DNA from: Marsupella aquatica
Taxonomy: Eukaryota > Marchantiophyta
Direction: 5' to 3'
DNA length: 64,000 bases
NCBI GenBank assembly: GCA_973895155.1
Contig: OZ316895.1
Coordinates: forward strand, 14,384,001 to 14,448,000
The notes under the pieces are model-generated. The model did not search any database. It saw nothing but the letters and a program-made list of their open reading frames with translations, and had not been told where the DNA came from. Position numbers and translations under genes: made by a program. Below, piece by piece: positions 11,753-25,452 of this stretch (its first letter is position 1; every line of letters begins with the position of its first letter).

Positions 11753-13689
11753 TCAGGTATTTGTTCCCCTTCATCCCCGTCTTGTGATTGAAGCTGTAAG
11801 AAAGACCTTCTTTAGGTGTCTGTTATCATGCAACCAGTCTACTTTTACTGTCCTCAGGTTTGTGTGGTAAGCTTTTAAAGTTCGTTGTCATGTTTTTGCA
11901 GCTGTAAACTAACGGAGTGCCTCGTGAGTCTTTTACTGGTTTGAAGATTCCCGTTGAAAAAGACCATTTAGTATGACCTGGTTGAGAAACAAAGATATCT
12001 CTTGATGATTCTGCTGAATGCCAGGTTGTCAATGTCTGTAGAGCCATGTTGCTAACTCTTTGTCAAGTCTGTAATGATGATTTGGTCGTATGTGCTCGTT
12101 GTCGTTGATCTGTGAGGAATTGTGAGCTTTCATGTGAAATTGAACAGAGTACAAGATTCAGGAAATTCCTCCTGGACGGTGACACTGGGAGAGGAAGCCA
12201 CTCTACTCCTGGAGAGAGTATATTGCTAAGAACTGCTTACAAACTTTCAGCAGCTGGAGTGGTGTCCGAGAAGAATCCCTTCGTGCGGAAATGGATTTGT
12301 TTTTCCTTGAGGTACCTGGAATTCCTACCAATGTGTGTTATACAGAACATCAGCTTCCAATTGTTTGGATTGAGTGGATCTTGACCGGAACTTGTTATAC
12401 GTGCAGACTGTTCTGTCTTGTAGTCGTCTACGAGCACATACTAATTCTCAGAGAAAAGGCTCGACTGTTCTGAATGGTTGATGAGCAAAAATGCACAAGA
12501 GGTGGCCAATTCTCATCCGATCTTGTGACAGGAGGAACATTCCTAGTGAACTGAGCCAGCAGTAAGAATGGTTCTCTAAATGCAACTATTTGATGTCATG
12601 TGAATAGCTGGACATCCTCTATTCATGGAAAAAGGGCATTCTCTTATCCTTAAAGTTGTGCGTCCTCAATAATTAGTTGCGAAAATTAGACATCATCAGT
12701 GTCTCCTCAAATTTTGCTCGTCATACCCCAAGACATCCTGGCAGGATGGAATCCTTTCATATCATGAAATGTGCAGAGTAGTTGTAGGTTCTGATTTTGG
12801 CGCGTTGTATAGTCTGGAAGATTGTCCAAGCTTTGGAAGAGTGACCAATTCTGGGTATGTATAGGAGAAGTAAACTCCACAGATGAAGAGAATGATGGCT
12901 TTCGGATCAATTCTCCCGTTCTCTTCCTCGACAGGCTAAAATCGTCTCTCTGACCATCTCGGTGGAGACACTACCAAGCTCGCAGAACCTATGCAGATGG
13001 CCTTCATCTTCCACTAATCCCACGTCATCGGTGAAGTTTTCTTGCTATTTTTGCCAATTTGATCATTTTCATTATTTGTGTTCATCAGAGACATGAGCTT
13101 TATAAAGGGTGCTCATCTGCAATGTTGTTCGCGCAAGAGGCCTCCAAAGAAGAAGGATGGAATTTATAAGAATCCTATCTAAGGGAAGATGTGCTTAATG
13201 GCATCAGACGAGGTGGACAGAGGTAATGGTCTGAAATAAGGGGATCCAATTGGAGCTCCCCACTATCTGCTAATTCCCTGAACAAATAAATTAAAATGTT
13301 AGCCCCAATTTTCCAGTCTAATATGAAGCCCATAGTAACCTGCCATCATACAACCCAGACACCCTTGGGTCCCTGTATTCTAGCAAACTGCATATCTAGA
13401 AAACAATTCCGTTTAGTTATTATCTTCAGAAGGTTTCATTCAGTTTGGAGAGTTGCTATGCATAGTACAAATGAAGGTAAGGGGCCTACATTACATGATT
13501 TCTAACTCAGTTTTGGATCATTATGGAACCAATGGAAGATAGGAAGGCATGGGTCCTGCATGCATACTTGGGTTTCTGGGTCCTTTGGGCAATTACTGTT
13601 CTTCTCAGCTTTGCTAGCTTTGCTATGGCCCTGAGTGAATTGGTGAATTATTTACTTGATGTATATATCATGTTGCCAGAAAACAAAAA

Positions 13690-13765
13690 CCCCAAACTGC
13701 CCTGACTGAATTGGTACTTGATGTATACCCCAAACTGCCCTGACTGAATTGGTACTTGATGTATA
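13690..13765. repeat. 38-bp perfect tandem duplication
   Basis: Two identical copies (13690-13727 and 13728-13765) begin ccccaaactgccctgactg and end gatgtata. A more diverged relative containing ctgagtgaattgg and acttgatgtatata lies just upstream at about 13630-13668. Confidence 0.9.
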
Positions 13766-14921
13766 TATATCACAAAATCTCAAACTGAGAGACAGGATCC
13801 CAAATACAAAAGACCCTGACAAAGGGGAAAACAACAGTAACCCATGACCCATGAGCCTTGAACCTCTAATAGACATAGTAGACATAAGGGTTCTTACCCA
13901 CATCTTTAGCAACAGCAGTAGCATGTGGAGCTGTCTGGCCCGGGGTCCGCCAGTAATTGAGTGACGACAATGTCATGTCCATTATATGACCTAGGTAGTT
14001 GACAAAGATCCATTCTTGGTCCAAAGTTTTTAGTTCTCCATAGTGCTGCACTTCCTGCTCAGATTTCCTATGTGGTCCCTTGGTGGTGTTTTATTGGAGG
14101 GGTCACTTGGTGTATTTTTTGGGATACCACAAGCAATCCTGCACAAAATGAATTCTATTTTTTTTCCCTAAGTTTTTTATGAATATTTTGCCTTCCTACT
14201 GTTAATTGATTTATATAGCGGATAGAAGCTATATCCTAAAAAAACTAACCTCCTCCGGGGGATTGGTGACCCTCTGCTTGGAATCACCAAAACCCTACAC
14301 TAGAAGAGGATGGGAACACTGGCTTTGGTCACTTGGCCAGTGGATTAGCCTAGAACGGAGAGGTCCCAAGTCCAATCCCCTCTCCACAGGCAAGGGTTGT
14401 GGCTTGCATGTGGAGGGTATGTGTGTTTATGTGTGGGTTGGGTGTAGTGGTGGGAGTCCTGGTTTCTCCTTAGCCCATAGCTGGTCCACTTTGGGGCTCT
14501 GCTATAACCTTCGCCTCCTCCTGGTCTGGGTCCCTCTTGGACCCCTAAGTATGACCCCCTTGTGACTACCTTAAATTTAGTGATTTCATTTCCACAAAAA
14601 TGACACATCACGTGTGACAAAGTATTGGGTCGTTTTAATGGTTCTAAGAGAATACTTAAAAATTTTCTCAAAATAATAGGGTCCTTTAAATCCAATTTTG
14701 AGACCTATAAAAACATTAATATCTTTTTAATCAAATTTTTGGTATATTCCAAGAATATTCCTAACTTTCTATGGGTTAAAAAAAATCCTACAGTTTAGGG
14801 GTCTGAGGCCTAAAAATATCTTAGGTGATGGTGAGGCCGCCAATTAGTGAGACCCTGGTGTATGCTCTGCAGTTGATAGTCTATTCCCTGTTGGATGGGT
14901 CACTTTTTGGTTTCAAGGCAA

Positions 14922-14940
14922 CCCCCCCCCCCCCCCCCCC
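14922..14940. repeat. C19 homopolymer
   Basis: Nineteen consecutive C on the plus strand, followed by a purine-rich A/G stretch. It is one of four C15-C19 tracts in the window, all on this strand. Confidence 0.9.
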
Positions 14941-15021
14941 ACAAAAGAAAAGAAAAAGGAAAAGAAGGGTGAAGAAATGGATAGGAAAGAGCAGGGCTGG
15001 AAAGTGAAACCACGAGCCACA

Positions 15022-15047
15022 GGAGGGGAGGGGAGGGGAGGGGAGGG
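15022..15047 (+). other. G-quadruplex-capable G-rich block
   Basis: GGA followed by four GGGGA units and a final GGG gives five G-runs of three or four separated by single A. This can fold as a G-quadruplex. It sits about 390 bases upstream of the lumen-protein start codon, on the sense strand. Confidence 0.7.
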
Positions 15048-15433
15048 TGAGAGGAGGTGCTCTAAAGCAAGGATACAGAAATGCAGGCAAGGGGGTGGGC
15101 CAGACCGAAAGTCCAAACCTCCAAACTCCCCAATTCCTCTTGTCCTCTCACTCAATGTGAAGCAGCTAACGCGGCCACATGGCCAGTTGCTAGCCTCCAA
15201 TCGACAGTCCCCATTCCCCATTTCCCCATTCTCCACACTCAAACTCTCAAGCCCAGCAGATTGATGAGTAGAGAGAGTCAGAGAGCTCCATCAAGCTTTG
15301 CTGCCCCCGACCCAGACACCTGGAGGCCTCAGTGTCCGCCATAGACAGAGGAAAGACATCAGTGGAGAATTTTGAGTAGCCTAGCGCAGCTCAGCTCAGC
15401 TTGTCGACCAGTCAGTCAGTCAGTCAATCAGCC

Positions 15434-17622
15434 ATGGCTGCAGCAGCTCTATCGTCTGCATTGTCTCCACCGTCTCATCTAGCACTGTCTTCGTCTGTGC
15501 CTGCCCCAACTCGCAATGCTAGGACGGCAGGGAGATGGAATTCAGGACGAGTTTGCGTGATTTCGTGTAGCCAATCTTCCCCAACCTCTTCTTCTTCTTC
15601 TACAACTTCTCCTTCTCCTTCTTCTTCTTCGTCTTCTTTGTCGTCGTCGTCCGTTGATGAGGAGCGGAAGGAGGAGAAACGGCTGGCGACAAGGAGGGAC
15701 GTGGTCACTGGGTCGATTTCGGCCATTTCTGCCGGGCTCTTTGGCTTTCCAGCGTTAGCGCTGCTGGAAGCCGACGATGATGAGTCGCTGCTGGAGAAAG
15801 TGAAGGAGGATCGGAAGAAGAGGATTGAGAAAAGGAGCGTCGTCGCCTCTTTCAAGGGTGAAACTGGTACATGATTAATTCTCTGCTCTGCATTGTGAAT
15901 TATCGTGAGCTTGGCGCTGCTGCGATGTGATAAGCTGAGCTGTGAGTGGATGTGAACGAAGAAGAGTCTGTAATTTGCAATGTATTGGTGCTATGGGGCA
16001 AGGCAAGAGGTGAATTGTCGTTTTATATGATCAAAGATTTTTATCAGAAGTACAACAAAACACTGGAAATTGTCCAAGGATTCTATGAAAGCAAATCAAG
16101 TTTGTCTTAGAGATACTTTTGTTCGAGAATGTAAGAAATTCAGATGTTATTCGCTGCGACCATAACTGGTCGCGAGGGGTAGACAGATAATGATTTAATG
16201 GATGGATGACTGAATTTGCAAGGATTTGTGAGCCCTCGCTATCTAAATTGGCGTGGAGTGACACTGCACTTCCCGGGTATGGACATTTTGGTTGTTCGAT
16301 GACCCACATTGAGCCATTTCTGGCCCTCACGCACTGCTTGACAGTTTACTCCGAAGAATTCACAACATACGTCGTTCAGACTTTTTCCTGGGCGTCATTC
16401 CACCTCCCTCTGACTACATGAGAGCTCAGACGCTTGCTGTTGTTCACGGTTGTTTTTTTTGACATGTAGAATCTGTGCAAAAGGCTGTGTATGAACTGAG
16501 CAAAACTGGGCAAGCAATTGATGGCGAAGACTTCGGTCTAGCAACCTTTGTTCTTGGTAGCACCGACGGTGGGTGGATCAAGGAAGTGAAGGCTGCTATC
16601 TCCAAGGTAATTCCCCCTCGCATTCTAATCCGTTATCTGGTTTGCAACTGTGTGGAGAACTTCAATTGAGAAATATTGTCTAACGAAGGACGCCCATTGT
16701 TAAAAGAAAGTATTTTGGTCACACGAGAGCAAGGGTTACCATCCTCTACAGAGAAGTTGGTTAATGAGCATATTACTTATGAAACTTTGACGGTGCTTAG
16801 CCGTTTGTCAGTTATCCTCTAGAAAATGAATGTCGGATCATACCTCAGGACATTTGTGATTCGTAATGCTTGTGGTGTCGAATCGGAGCTTAGGCCATGA
16901 ATTGGTTCGGGGAATCATGCATGTACGAGTCGTCACATACGTCACGTGTTTAAAACTCTCCAATATGTCTCAGCATATGTGGTGGGAAGTCAACTGGGAT
17001 GTAACAATCCTGAATTTGTGGAAAACTGGTTTCTTCATATTTTCAGGTAAACAAGAATGCCGAAGAGGAAGGTGAAGCAGCAAATTTCAGCGCTGCCCTC
17101 CAAGCATTACAATCAGCTGGTATTCTAGCTTTCTCTGTTCACTTGCTCAATCTGTCATTATTTTCCACCAATGTGAAAAGCGAGGTATTGAAAGTTTCAC
17201 TGAAAACAAAACCACCACCGATACTAGGGCAACTATCGACTTAAAGATTCTTTAGGAATGTATTTTTTTACGTGATTTTGGTACACTTGCCTGTCAAATT
17301 CTTCATCAAGATTTTCATTTGTCACTGATGAGCAGCAGAAAGATCCGGGAACTCTCAATGGCAGATCTTGTAGATGTTTGAACTTGTCATGGGCTGCCAA
17401 AGTGATCAGTGACGAAATTCATGGGATTAAAATGCTTAGAGCCCCAATGCGCCTTTAGTCAAAGGACACCGTTGTGGCAGATTATTGAATTCGTGAAGTA
17501 TTGTCTGTGCAGTTTCGAAGCAAGACTCGAAGCTATCAAAAAGTGCATTTGTGGCTTCGGCAAATGCTCTTGAGAAGTGGTCTTCTTTGACTGGGCTTGT
17601 CGACCAGATCAAAGGCCTATGA
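15434..17622 (+). CDS. MPH2: Thylakoid lumen protein of the MPH2 / 16.5-kDa type
   Basis: Four exons (15434-15866, 16470-16606, 17047-17119, 17513-17622) close in phase to 250 residues. Residues 1 to about 80 are a Ser/Ala-rich chloroplast transit peptide with an extreme serine run (about 49-73). A twin-arginine thylakoid signal follows: TRRDVV at 86-91, a hydrophobic stretch, and a PALA site with likely cleavage after residue 109. The mature part of about 141 residues has ESLLEKVKEDRKKRIEKR, a helical VYELSKTGQAI segment, and the C-terminus EKWSSLTGLVDQIKGL. This resembles the plant lumenal 16.5-kDa protein MPH2, needed for photosystem II maintenance under high or fluctuating light. The start is the ATG giving MAAAAL; the upstream in-frame frame lacks an ATG. 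The family call rests on remembered sequence. Confidence 0.75.
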
Positions 17623-20600
17623 TCAGCACCGTTTTATCCTGTCTAGCTCATCTTGAATGTTGAGAGTGCTCGTCTTCGAGCGCATTGTAATTTCTACTGG
17701 CTATCTTGTTTTGGGTGCAATTGTCACTTGAGGGATGTTTGAGGGATTTGAAACTAGAAGCAAATTGAAAACTGGGACTGGATGTTTTCAAAAACTCAAC
17801 GCAACAAATAGATCTCTGGTCAAATTTTCACGCTTGGCATGAATTGACATCTTGTATCCATCTTTAAAGGCCTGTTTGCAATTATGAATACTCGGCCGAC
17901 AACAACCTCACCATAGTTTGGCGCAATCATTTGGTCCCAGGAACCGAGGCAAAAGTGTGGATGCCTCTACGGAACAGTTACAACTTAAATGTTTAAACTG
18001 TTCGGGAACTTTCTGATGTGTTATTCTCTCCTGGTGAATTTCTAGAAGCGATAAAGAAATGAATCTGAAAAGGAAATTTGTGGATGCAAGAAGTCTTTCA
18101 GAGACAAAGAGGTGGTCCACGCACCCAACAGAGTACTTAAACCACATTGCATGCCTCACTACTCACCATAAAAGGTGGAAGGCTGAGCACCTTTTGTGGA
18201 GCTTAAGCCCATTCATACTAAACTGAATCTGTGAAATGTATACTGCAAATTACGGGTAACCCGTAGCATCATGTCTCGGTACCCACCATAAATGGTGGAG
18301 CGCTGAGCACCTTTTGTGGAGCTCAAGCTCATTCGTGCTAAAACTGAACACGTGACGTCTATAATGAGAAGTACGTAGCACTTTATAGGTGCAGTTGTGG
18401 CTTAATAGAGTGCAAGACATGGACACCAAAGTAGAGGTTAAATGACCATCTGTTGGGACGTCCTCCGTGGCTTCGTCACACAAAATAGGATCAAGACATA
18501 CTTTGGTCGCATTCTTTTGCAGTCTACTATACCATGAAGGAGAAACTTGGGCTTTTGGTGGTTTAAACAAATAGTTTCTTGCTGTGTGTGTACCACTGTC
18601 CCAGCCACACTCGTCAGAGCCAACTTCTAAAGCGCCTAAAACTGGCGTGGAGGGGACTCTGGAAATACCGATGAACAGGAATGGCAGCTCCCTTGGTTTC
18701 GATTGTGCATTGCACAAACTGAGTACAACAAGGCACGGAGTTAAACACGTCGTAAACTCATTCCAGATGCCAGGCCAACTATCTTAATTCCAAGGGAAAA
18801 ATTGCTCTGGTGCACTCAATATCAGATTCCATCCCTCGATGTAATATAGCAGCATTAAAAATAATGGCATCACGTCGAAAGTCTTGCCATTGACTGAAGT
18901 AAATAACCAACCAGTGAAGCAACCTTGGCGACCAAAAGTTTTTCGACAATCCTTGTTTTGTTGCAGTAGTTGAATCCGGCGATTCTACATCAGACATGCA
19001 CTTTGGCATGTACAATCTTCACAAAGCTGAACGGAACCTTACTTCCAACAGAAACTGAATCGAAACTTTAGACTGCTACGATATAGAGTTGAATGCGGGT
19101 GCGATTTTGTTTTCGAAGAAATCTCTTGTGTGTAAGAATACTTTTCACTGCACTTCCATATGATATGGTTAGAAGTAGAATGAAGCTTGCCCAGCCCATC
19201 TTTCTTAACAATTGTTGAGTGCATGTTTGGATAGGCCACTAGTGCAATATGTCATAGGAGTAGGAAGAATCACACATTCAAGATTGGCAAGTCAATATTT
19301 TTGCCCATGATTAGTTAAGGTCATTGATGATTGGGAAAGATTTAAAGTTTGTTCATTGGTCTTGTGGTTTACCATGCCTGACCAAATCACATTGTTTTGA
19401 GTTGATCACGTGCACATCAATGAACATTCTAAAGTTACACCATGGTTGGTCTTAGGTGTTAGCTTGATTTTATTCTGTATCAGCAGGAATGACCATTATT
19501 GAATGTTAATAGAGATAAAGACAAAAAAAGACTTGCAAAAGAATCTTTGTTCTTCCCCTTCAACTTTGCCCCATAAGTGTTTATGGTATTCATTATTAGT
19601 TGTCCGCATTAGTTTTGTTTTCTAAATTCATTTTCCTTTTTTCTTTAGTAATAATTTTTTGTCTTCACTCTAGAAGTCTAGACCCCAACTCTAGCTTGTG
19701 TTGGCACTTTATAAATAAATGCCATATGTATACTAAATAATACTCCCTGGGCTACTCTAATGTGCACAAAAGCTTCATTTAAAACTAAATTCATTACATA
19801 TCTTGGGGGCCTGTTTCTCAAGATAAAGTTCAAAATCTCAATTTTACAAGGCTCTTGTTAATTATTGTTTCAGTGTGCAATTTTTAAAATAAACAAACAA
19901 GTAGCAATCATATGGGATGCCAAAATTTCCACCAGTTGCGTACTTTAGAAGAAGAAATAGTTAATCAACCATGCCATTGTTAATGAGATTGCCTGTGTCA
20001 AACTAAATGGTCATTGAGTTCAGTATTGTGATGACCAGAAACTTTGAACCTGATGAATTCTAGATGTTAGTTTAATCTATAAGGGTGTCTCAAAAGTTAC
20101 AAGACGGGGACTTTTAGTCAGACCGAGGGTTTGCAGTGCGGGATGCAGACTTAAAGTGTGTTTACACCAAGTTGGCAACAACACTTTTTTGCCCAGGCAG
20201 GCTTTTTTGCTAGCAGCAGGCCGACAGGCTATGAGCACTCTCAAAGCTCACCCCCACCCGCCTTGGTTACACATGCCCGAAAGCCACATCCTAGCCGCGG
20301 TTTCGGCTATTTTATGCGGTCAGTAGCCCATTCTCCAAACGAGAACTACAAATATTGAGACCCCTATTGTGATCACATACCTTTGTCACAGCATCATATA
20401 ACTTTTCTTTCCAAGACACGATTTACTAAAGAAGAGACGTCTAAGCAGTACTACCCATTTCCACGAGCTAATGCTAAGAATTTCTTGCCTCACATTGAAT
20501 GCCTCTGAGCATTGTACTTCCTCACGTTGTATGCCATTGCGCAATTGCTCGCCCCTGTCTAAGTCAATGCTTCTCTTACAAAGCTGATGGATATGGGCCA

Positions 20601-23600
20601 AATGTACCTCACCATGTGTACCTCTTTCTTTTTGTGGAGCTCAGTACTGCAGTGTGGTGCCGTCACCTAAGCTAAGGTACAGAGGGACTGCCTGCTGCAA
20701 TGCACCACAGTTAATGCCTTGTATTAATGACCATGTTCAATACACCCACCGACGTCTCCCACCCAACCAGAAGTACATTATTTTTACTCCACAGCACAGG
20801 ACCACAGAAGAGTACTCCCCACTGAGTAAACACTGGTGTGGCCGATTTAGCTCCAGAGTTAAGAGTGTGAGATCCACTTATTCCATCTCTCATATGGAGG
20901 CCTTGAATGTTTTCTCCCCTTTATTGAGTCTCCTTCATTTGGTATCCCCTCTCTCCAGGTTTGGAGTCTTTTGTTGAGACTTTTACTTGATAGGACCCCA
21001 ATATCTTGGGTACCTTGATTTTTGGTTTATAACGGTCTAGATCAGTCATGGAGTCCACCATGCCATGCTTTTCATCTCGGGGGTACATTAAGTAAATGTT
21101 TTGTCTTTTGTCAGTGCATTTTGTTCGTTGGCACTGTGATGTCTATGTTTTAATGAACTCTAGATCCTCTTCCATGGGGGTTTCCACCTTGGACATCTAA
21201 TCTGGGCAACAAGAGGACCTCAATTTAGGTCTTGTTCCAGTTCACCCAGCAACCGGGAATCCAACCTTATGATGAACACAAAAACAAAGAACATGAAGGT
21301 TTTCAATAATTCTAGGATAGTTTATAGCATTGGCTGAAAATGACTCTGCTTTGTAAGAGTCCATTCTACACACAGTTGTTTAAAGGGCCTGAAGCTAAAG
21401 GCTGTTCCAAGCCTTCTAGGTAACATGAGCACACATTGGAGGGTATACAGGGGACATAAGGAAGGGGTCTTGGTAACTGCCCATCAAAATATGACATAAT
21501 TATATGGTGTACGTCATCACATCACTCCATATCATGATAAACCTTGTTATTTCCTTTAAATCAATGAATGCACACTTATATTACCACATTTTGATGTGTG
21601 ATTATTGGTGGGGGTAATGAAGGTGGACAAGTTGGTACTGGGCCAAAGCAATTGAGACTTTTTGATCTATAATGTAGAAAGGAACATCAGAATACTAACA
21701 GGTAGAAATACCTCGAGAAATACATCAGAATACAACGTGAGGAAAGGCAGTTGGGTATCTGTGAACTCCCTAGATGCACAGGCATGGACACTAGAAAAGA
21801 ACACGATTTGTAAACGCCAAAGTGCTAATTTCATTATACTTCAGTAGGAGGCCCGAACCGAGTACATTTGTGACCAGGCCAGGGATGAGCCTCTGTCCTG
21901 CTCATTGTTGTCCCATGGCAGTCAAATAACAATGGGAGAAAACAAGAGCAACACTGACATGTCAATCAGCCAGCACCTGAAACGGGATGCAGTTTTGAAC
22001 AGGCACCAAAGAAGGAGAAAACCTTCACAGCATCTCCTCTAAAATAAGGCAGTTGGGGTAATTATCAGTACCATGGAAGTCAATTTTTTCCTTGCAATAC
22101 CATACTTTATTCTCATATTTTAGAAAAACCTTATCTACCACTTTGCTAGCAAATTTTATACCTTGCTGATAAAATTTAGCGCCAAATCCATTTTGTTTTG
22201 GAAAACCCTGAAGTTTGGACTCCTTTTTTGGATAGCAAACTCGCTGACCGTCTGGACTCCTACATATGATCTAGAAATCCAACATCAGAGGCTAGCGACC
22301 TCTCTGACCAACAGGCGCATGAAAGACTTGCTAGATTCGTATTGAATTTGGGGATGGCTGCCACTGGCTAGCAATCAAATTTGCCTGACTACCAATGCCC
22401 TTCCTCGCTGGCAAAAATTTCTATTTGCTCGCATCTTACGAACCCCCAAACAGTTGTAGTAACTCATCTTCCTAGTTCCGCAAACCAGGTCACAAAATTT
22501 TGAACGTAGCTTCAGTAATCCTGTGAGCTACTCATGAAGACTATGAACCTTTGAACTTGCTGGAAAGGTTCTCTCGCAACACCGAAATAGAAAAATGTCC
22601 TGTATCAATGGTTCGAAATGAGTTTATAGCTAACGAGATCATCCAGTAAGTCTGGCTTCATTTCAAACTTTCTTCGTTCTCAATGTATAATAACACAACA
22701 GCTGCCCTGGCTGTGGGTGGGCGCTCGATAGTTGTAGTTGGTGGAATTGAAGGTAGCAGAATCGAGTACGAATGTGAACTCATACATTATATCCTATGCA
22801 ATGATGCATGTACAACTCGTAATATGTGACACAATTCCCTGAACATCATGGAGGACAGAAGTATGCTGTATTTACAGTAGTTAGAGATGCAATTCCCTTT
22901 CGAAACTTTTAGTTAGGTGTATGCATTGATGTACACCAACTCATGGCGCTGGCAAAGTCTTTCCATTGCTGATGCGGTGGTTAATATATTAGTTTGTAGA
23001 GTGTGAATTGGGCTGGATTCTATTGGCTATCCATGCCAAAAGCTACGGTTGCTGTTGAGTTGGGCCAGGTTAAACCAAGCAATCTCACTAGGATTCAACC
23101 GTGTCGATACTGTATACCACTTTTTTGCCGAAGATACCAATACTTATAGTTTTCCTAATTACAGTCCCAACCCGTCGCTTGCTGAGCATGTTAGCGGTAC
23201 AGATCGATCGAAGAACCAAAGTACCCTACAGCTCGATGGCACACGATTTGGTGAGGGGAAGGAAACTCGTTAAACTGAAGAGAAACGCTTTACAATTCAA
23301 AAGAGACACGATCAGAGTTTTTTCCAAAAATTCATTAGCAGGCTACTTCTTGACCACAATCCTAGCTCGTCTGGACCAAGGCATGGAAATCTTCACCATC
23401 CAATTCTCAGGCTGAGATTCAATACATTCTATCTTCCAAGTTAGTTTGCCCTAATTATCTAATGATCTGGTCATTGCTCCTTTCTAATGCAAGCCATTCC
23501 TAAAGGGGGAAGAATGAAAAACAGAAAGGGTAATGGATCGTCCAGTGTATACCATGCCTATTTGAAGCTAGCTTGGGCGGCAGAGCAGCAGAGCCTGGGC

Positions 23601-25452
23601 CACATGAGGAGATGATATTGTGAGACAAGAATCCTCCAGGATCTTCTCCTGGCGACAAACGCTTACGTCAAGGTGCATGGCAACGTAAGCAAGGCGGTGC
23701 CAGAAGACTCTCAACACATGGCTCGTGCAATGTACCCAGTGGCTGTACAAAAAACACGTTGCACATTTTTGTTATTGTCTTGTAGCTGTCTTACCTTCTC
23801 CATGCGCCACACATGGTACTACCGTATGATTCTGTAGACAAGTCGAGTCGATGGCTCACTGGTTATTTTCCTTACTACTAGTGTAACTGCTGAGTAATGA
23901 TTTCTATTTTGAGATTGTAATCATATCTGTTTCTGTGTGTGTTTCCCGTAATTTGGTTTTCATAAAGATCGAGAGACGGACCAATCAACTTGCACCTAAA
24001 GCATGCTGTCCACGCTCCGAAAAGCTGTGCATGGTTTGTCTATTTCTCACAGATTGCATATAATCGAAGGATGATCTTGTTTGGTACGTAACAGTGACTT
24101 CAGTCAGAGCCAGCGAATCAGGAAAGCTTGCTTGTCTACCAAGCATATTGTTTTGCATTGTGTCCCAAATTCGATTTAGCCACGGGGAGCTCTAGCTGTA
24201 GTGGTCTAAGAACATTAGAGATAATCAGTCTTAGGTCGTTACAAACTACGAGAAGTCTCGTTGTCAAACCATGCTCAGGATCTCACAAGATTATCTGATA
24301 GCGACTTAGAAGTGAAACCACCAAGGCAGTAGATATGAGTACCGCATTCATAAAGTTTGGTAATGGTACGACTTGCAACTGCAAGCCACAATAAGACTTC
24401 ATGATGAATTTGAGGGGCTTGAGTGGATGAAGGAGAATATCAAACTGATCATTCCATCACAAAAGCTATATATTCAATTCAGATTGTTGAGAGGTATATA
24501 TAGTGTACATTGTGGACAGTACGTTGTTCTCTCTACCTTTGTACGAAGACATGCAGCCCAATTTTCAGCTAGTTACGAGTACCGGTACTGTGCAGCTGCA
24601 AAGAAGTCCCAAGGACTTGTCCCTTTGACAACAGTATCTACAAAGCTAGGAAACACCAATTTGGACGTTAAAATGAGCTCAGTACTAGTCTGTGTGCACA
24701 CTTGTTGAGAGCATATTTGAAGTCTCTAGCTGACCCTCATGCGGTATAAAGTGCACATGGTCCCTTTCTCTCATAGATTTTTTCCTGTCACAATTCTATC
24801 TCATGCCTGCTACAATTTTCATTTGAGGATCGCCGTGCATATATAAATTTGCTAACTGTGCATTGAGTGAATCGTGACCCTAGGTGGCTCTCTAGACTTC
24901 AAATTGGAACTTTTAGCACTGACCTTAAACTGCATGACCCTACACCTAGCGTCCTTTCTATATAGCAAGCGACTTTTGATTACTTTGTGCACAAATATAC
25001 AGTAAGTTGCAGCCTGTCAGCCTAGGCTCCGAGGAGCAGCTGTAAATTTAGTCGACATTAAACTATGCTAGCTCCCTTTAGTCTCTGTAGCAGCCCAAGT
25101 GGAAGGATTAGAATACCTCGATAGGCGACATTGCTACAATGCAGATTCTATGCTACTGAAAAATTTCATATCCTCTGAGAATAACTTAGCATTTACCGAC
25201 ACGTTCTGTGATTCTAGCCTACTAACGAGATATATACAGAACACCTAACTATGCATCGTTGATGACAGAATTGATCCTATCTATGGTGTCCAGAATTGAT
25301 CTCCAGGATGAGATTCGCAAACCTTTTTACTAGAAGCAGTCTAACTACTAAATTTTCATCGCAAGTTCTGAGAATTTACGTGGAAAATTGGGGAATGTCT
25401 GATTGACGGGCCGTGAGATCGAGCTGGCCGAAGGTGGAAAGTTGCCAGGATA
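17623..25452. other. 7.8-kb intergenic region
   Basis: No gene recognised on either strand. Frames such as 18250-18717(-), 20654-20977(+), 23101-23415(+) and 24373-24708(+) lack domains, convincing exon structure or both. It holds the 120-bp duplication at 18.2 kb. Near the right end gatatata at about 25228 is a possible TATA box for the first peroxidase. Confidence 0.45.
18150..18357. repeat. 120-bp tandem duplication
   Basis: caccataaaaggtgg and gctgagcaccttttgtgga recur exactly 120 bases downstream (caccata at 18164 and 18284). The 3' parts of the copies also align with divergence (cattcatactaaactgaa versus cattcgtgctaaaactgaa). Confidence 0.8.

Larger units (their letters stand above)
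10926..15433. other. Intergenic: RRM gene 3' end, then upstream region of the lumen protein
   Basis: The first part should be the RRM 3' untranslated region, with an AATAAA at 11747-11752. No further gene is supported: frames at 11101-11469, 12112-12384 and 14206-14565 are short and featureless. The last kilobase contains a C19 tract, a G-rich block and the promoter and 5' leader of the lumen protein gene. Confidence 0.45.

Noticed and set aside
15475-15855. 126-codon minus-strand frame opposite the lumen-protein first exon
   Set aside because: It is the antisense of the poly-Ser and charged transit region; Glu/Asp/Ser runs are the complement of TCT/TCC codons.
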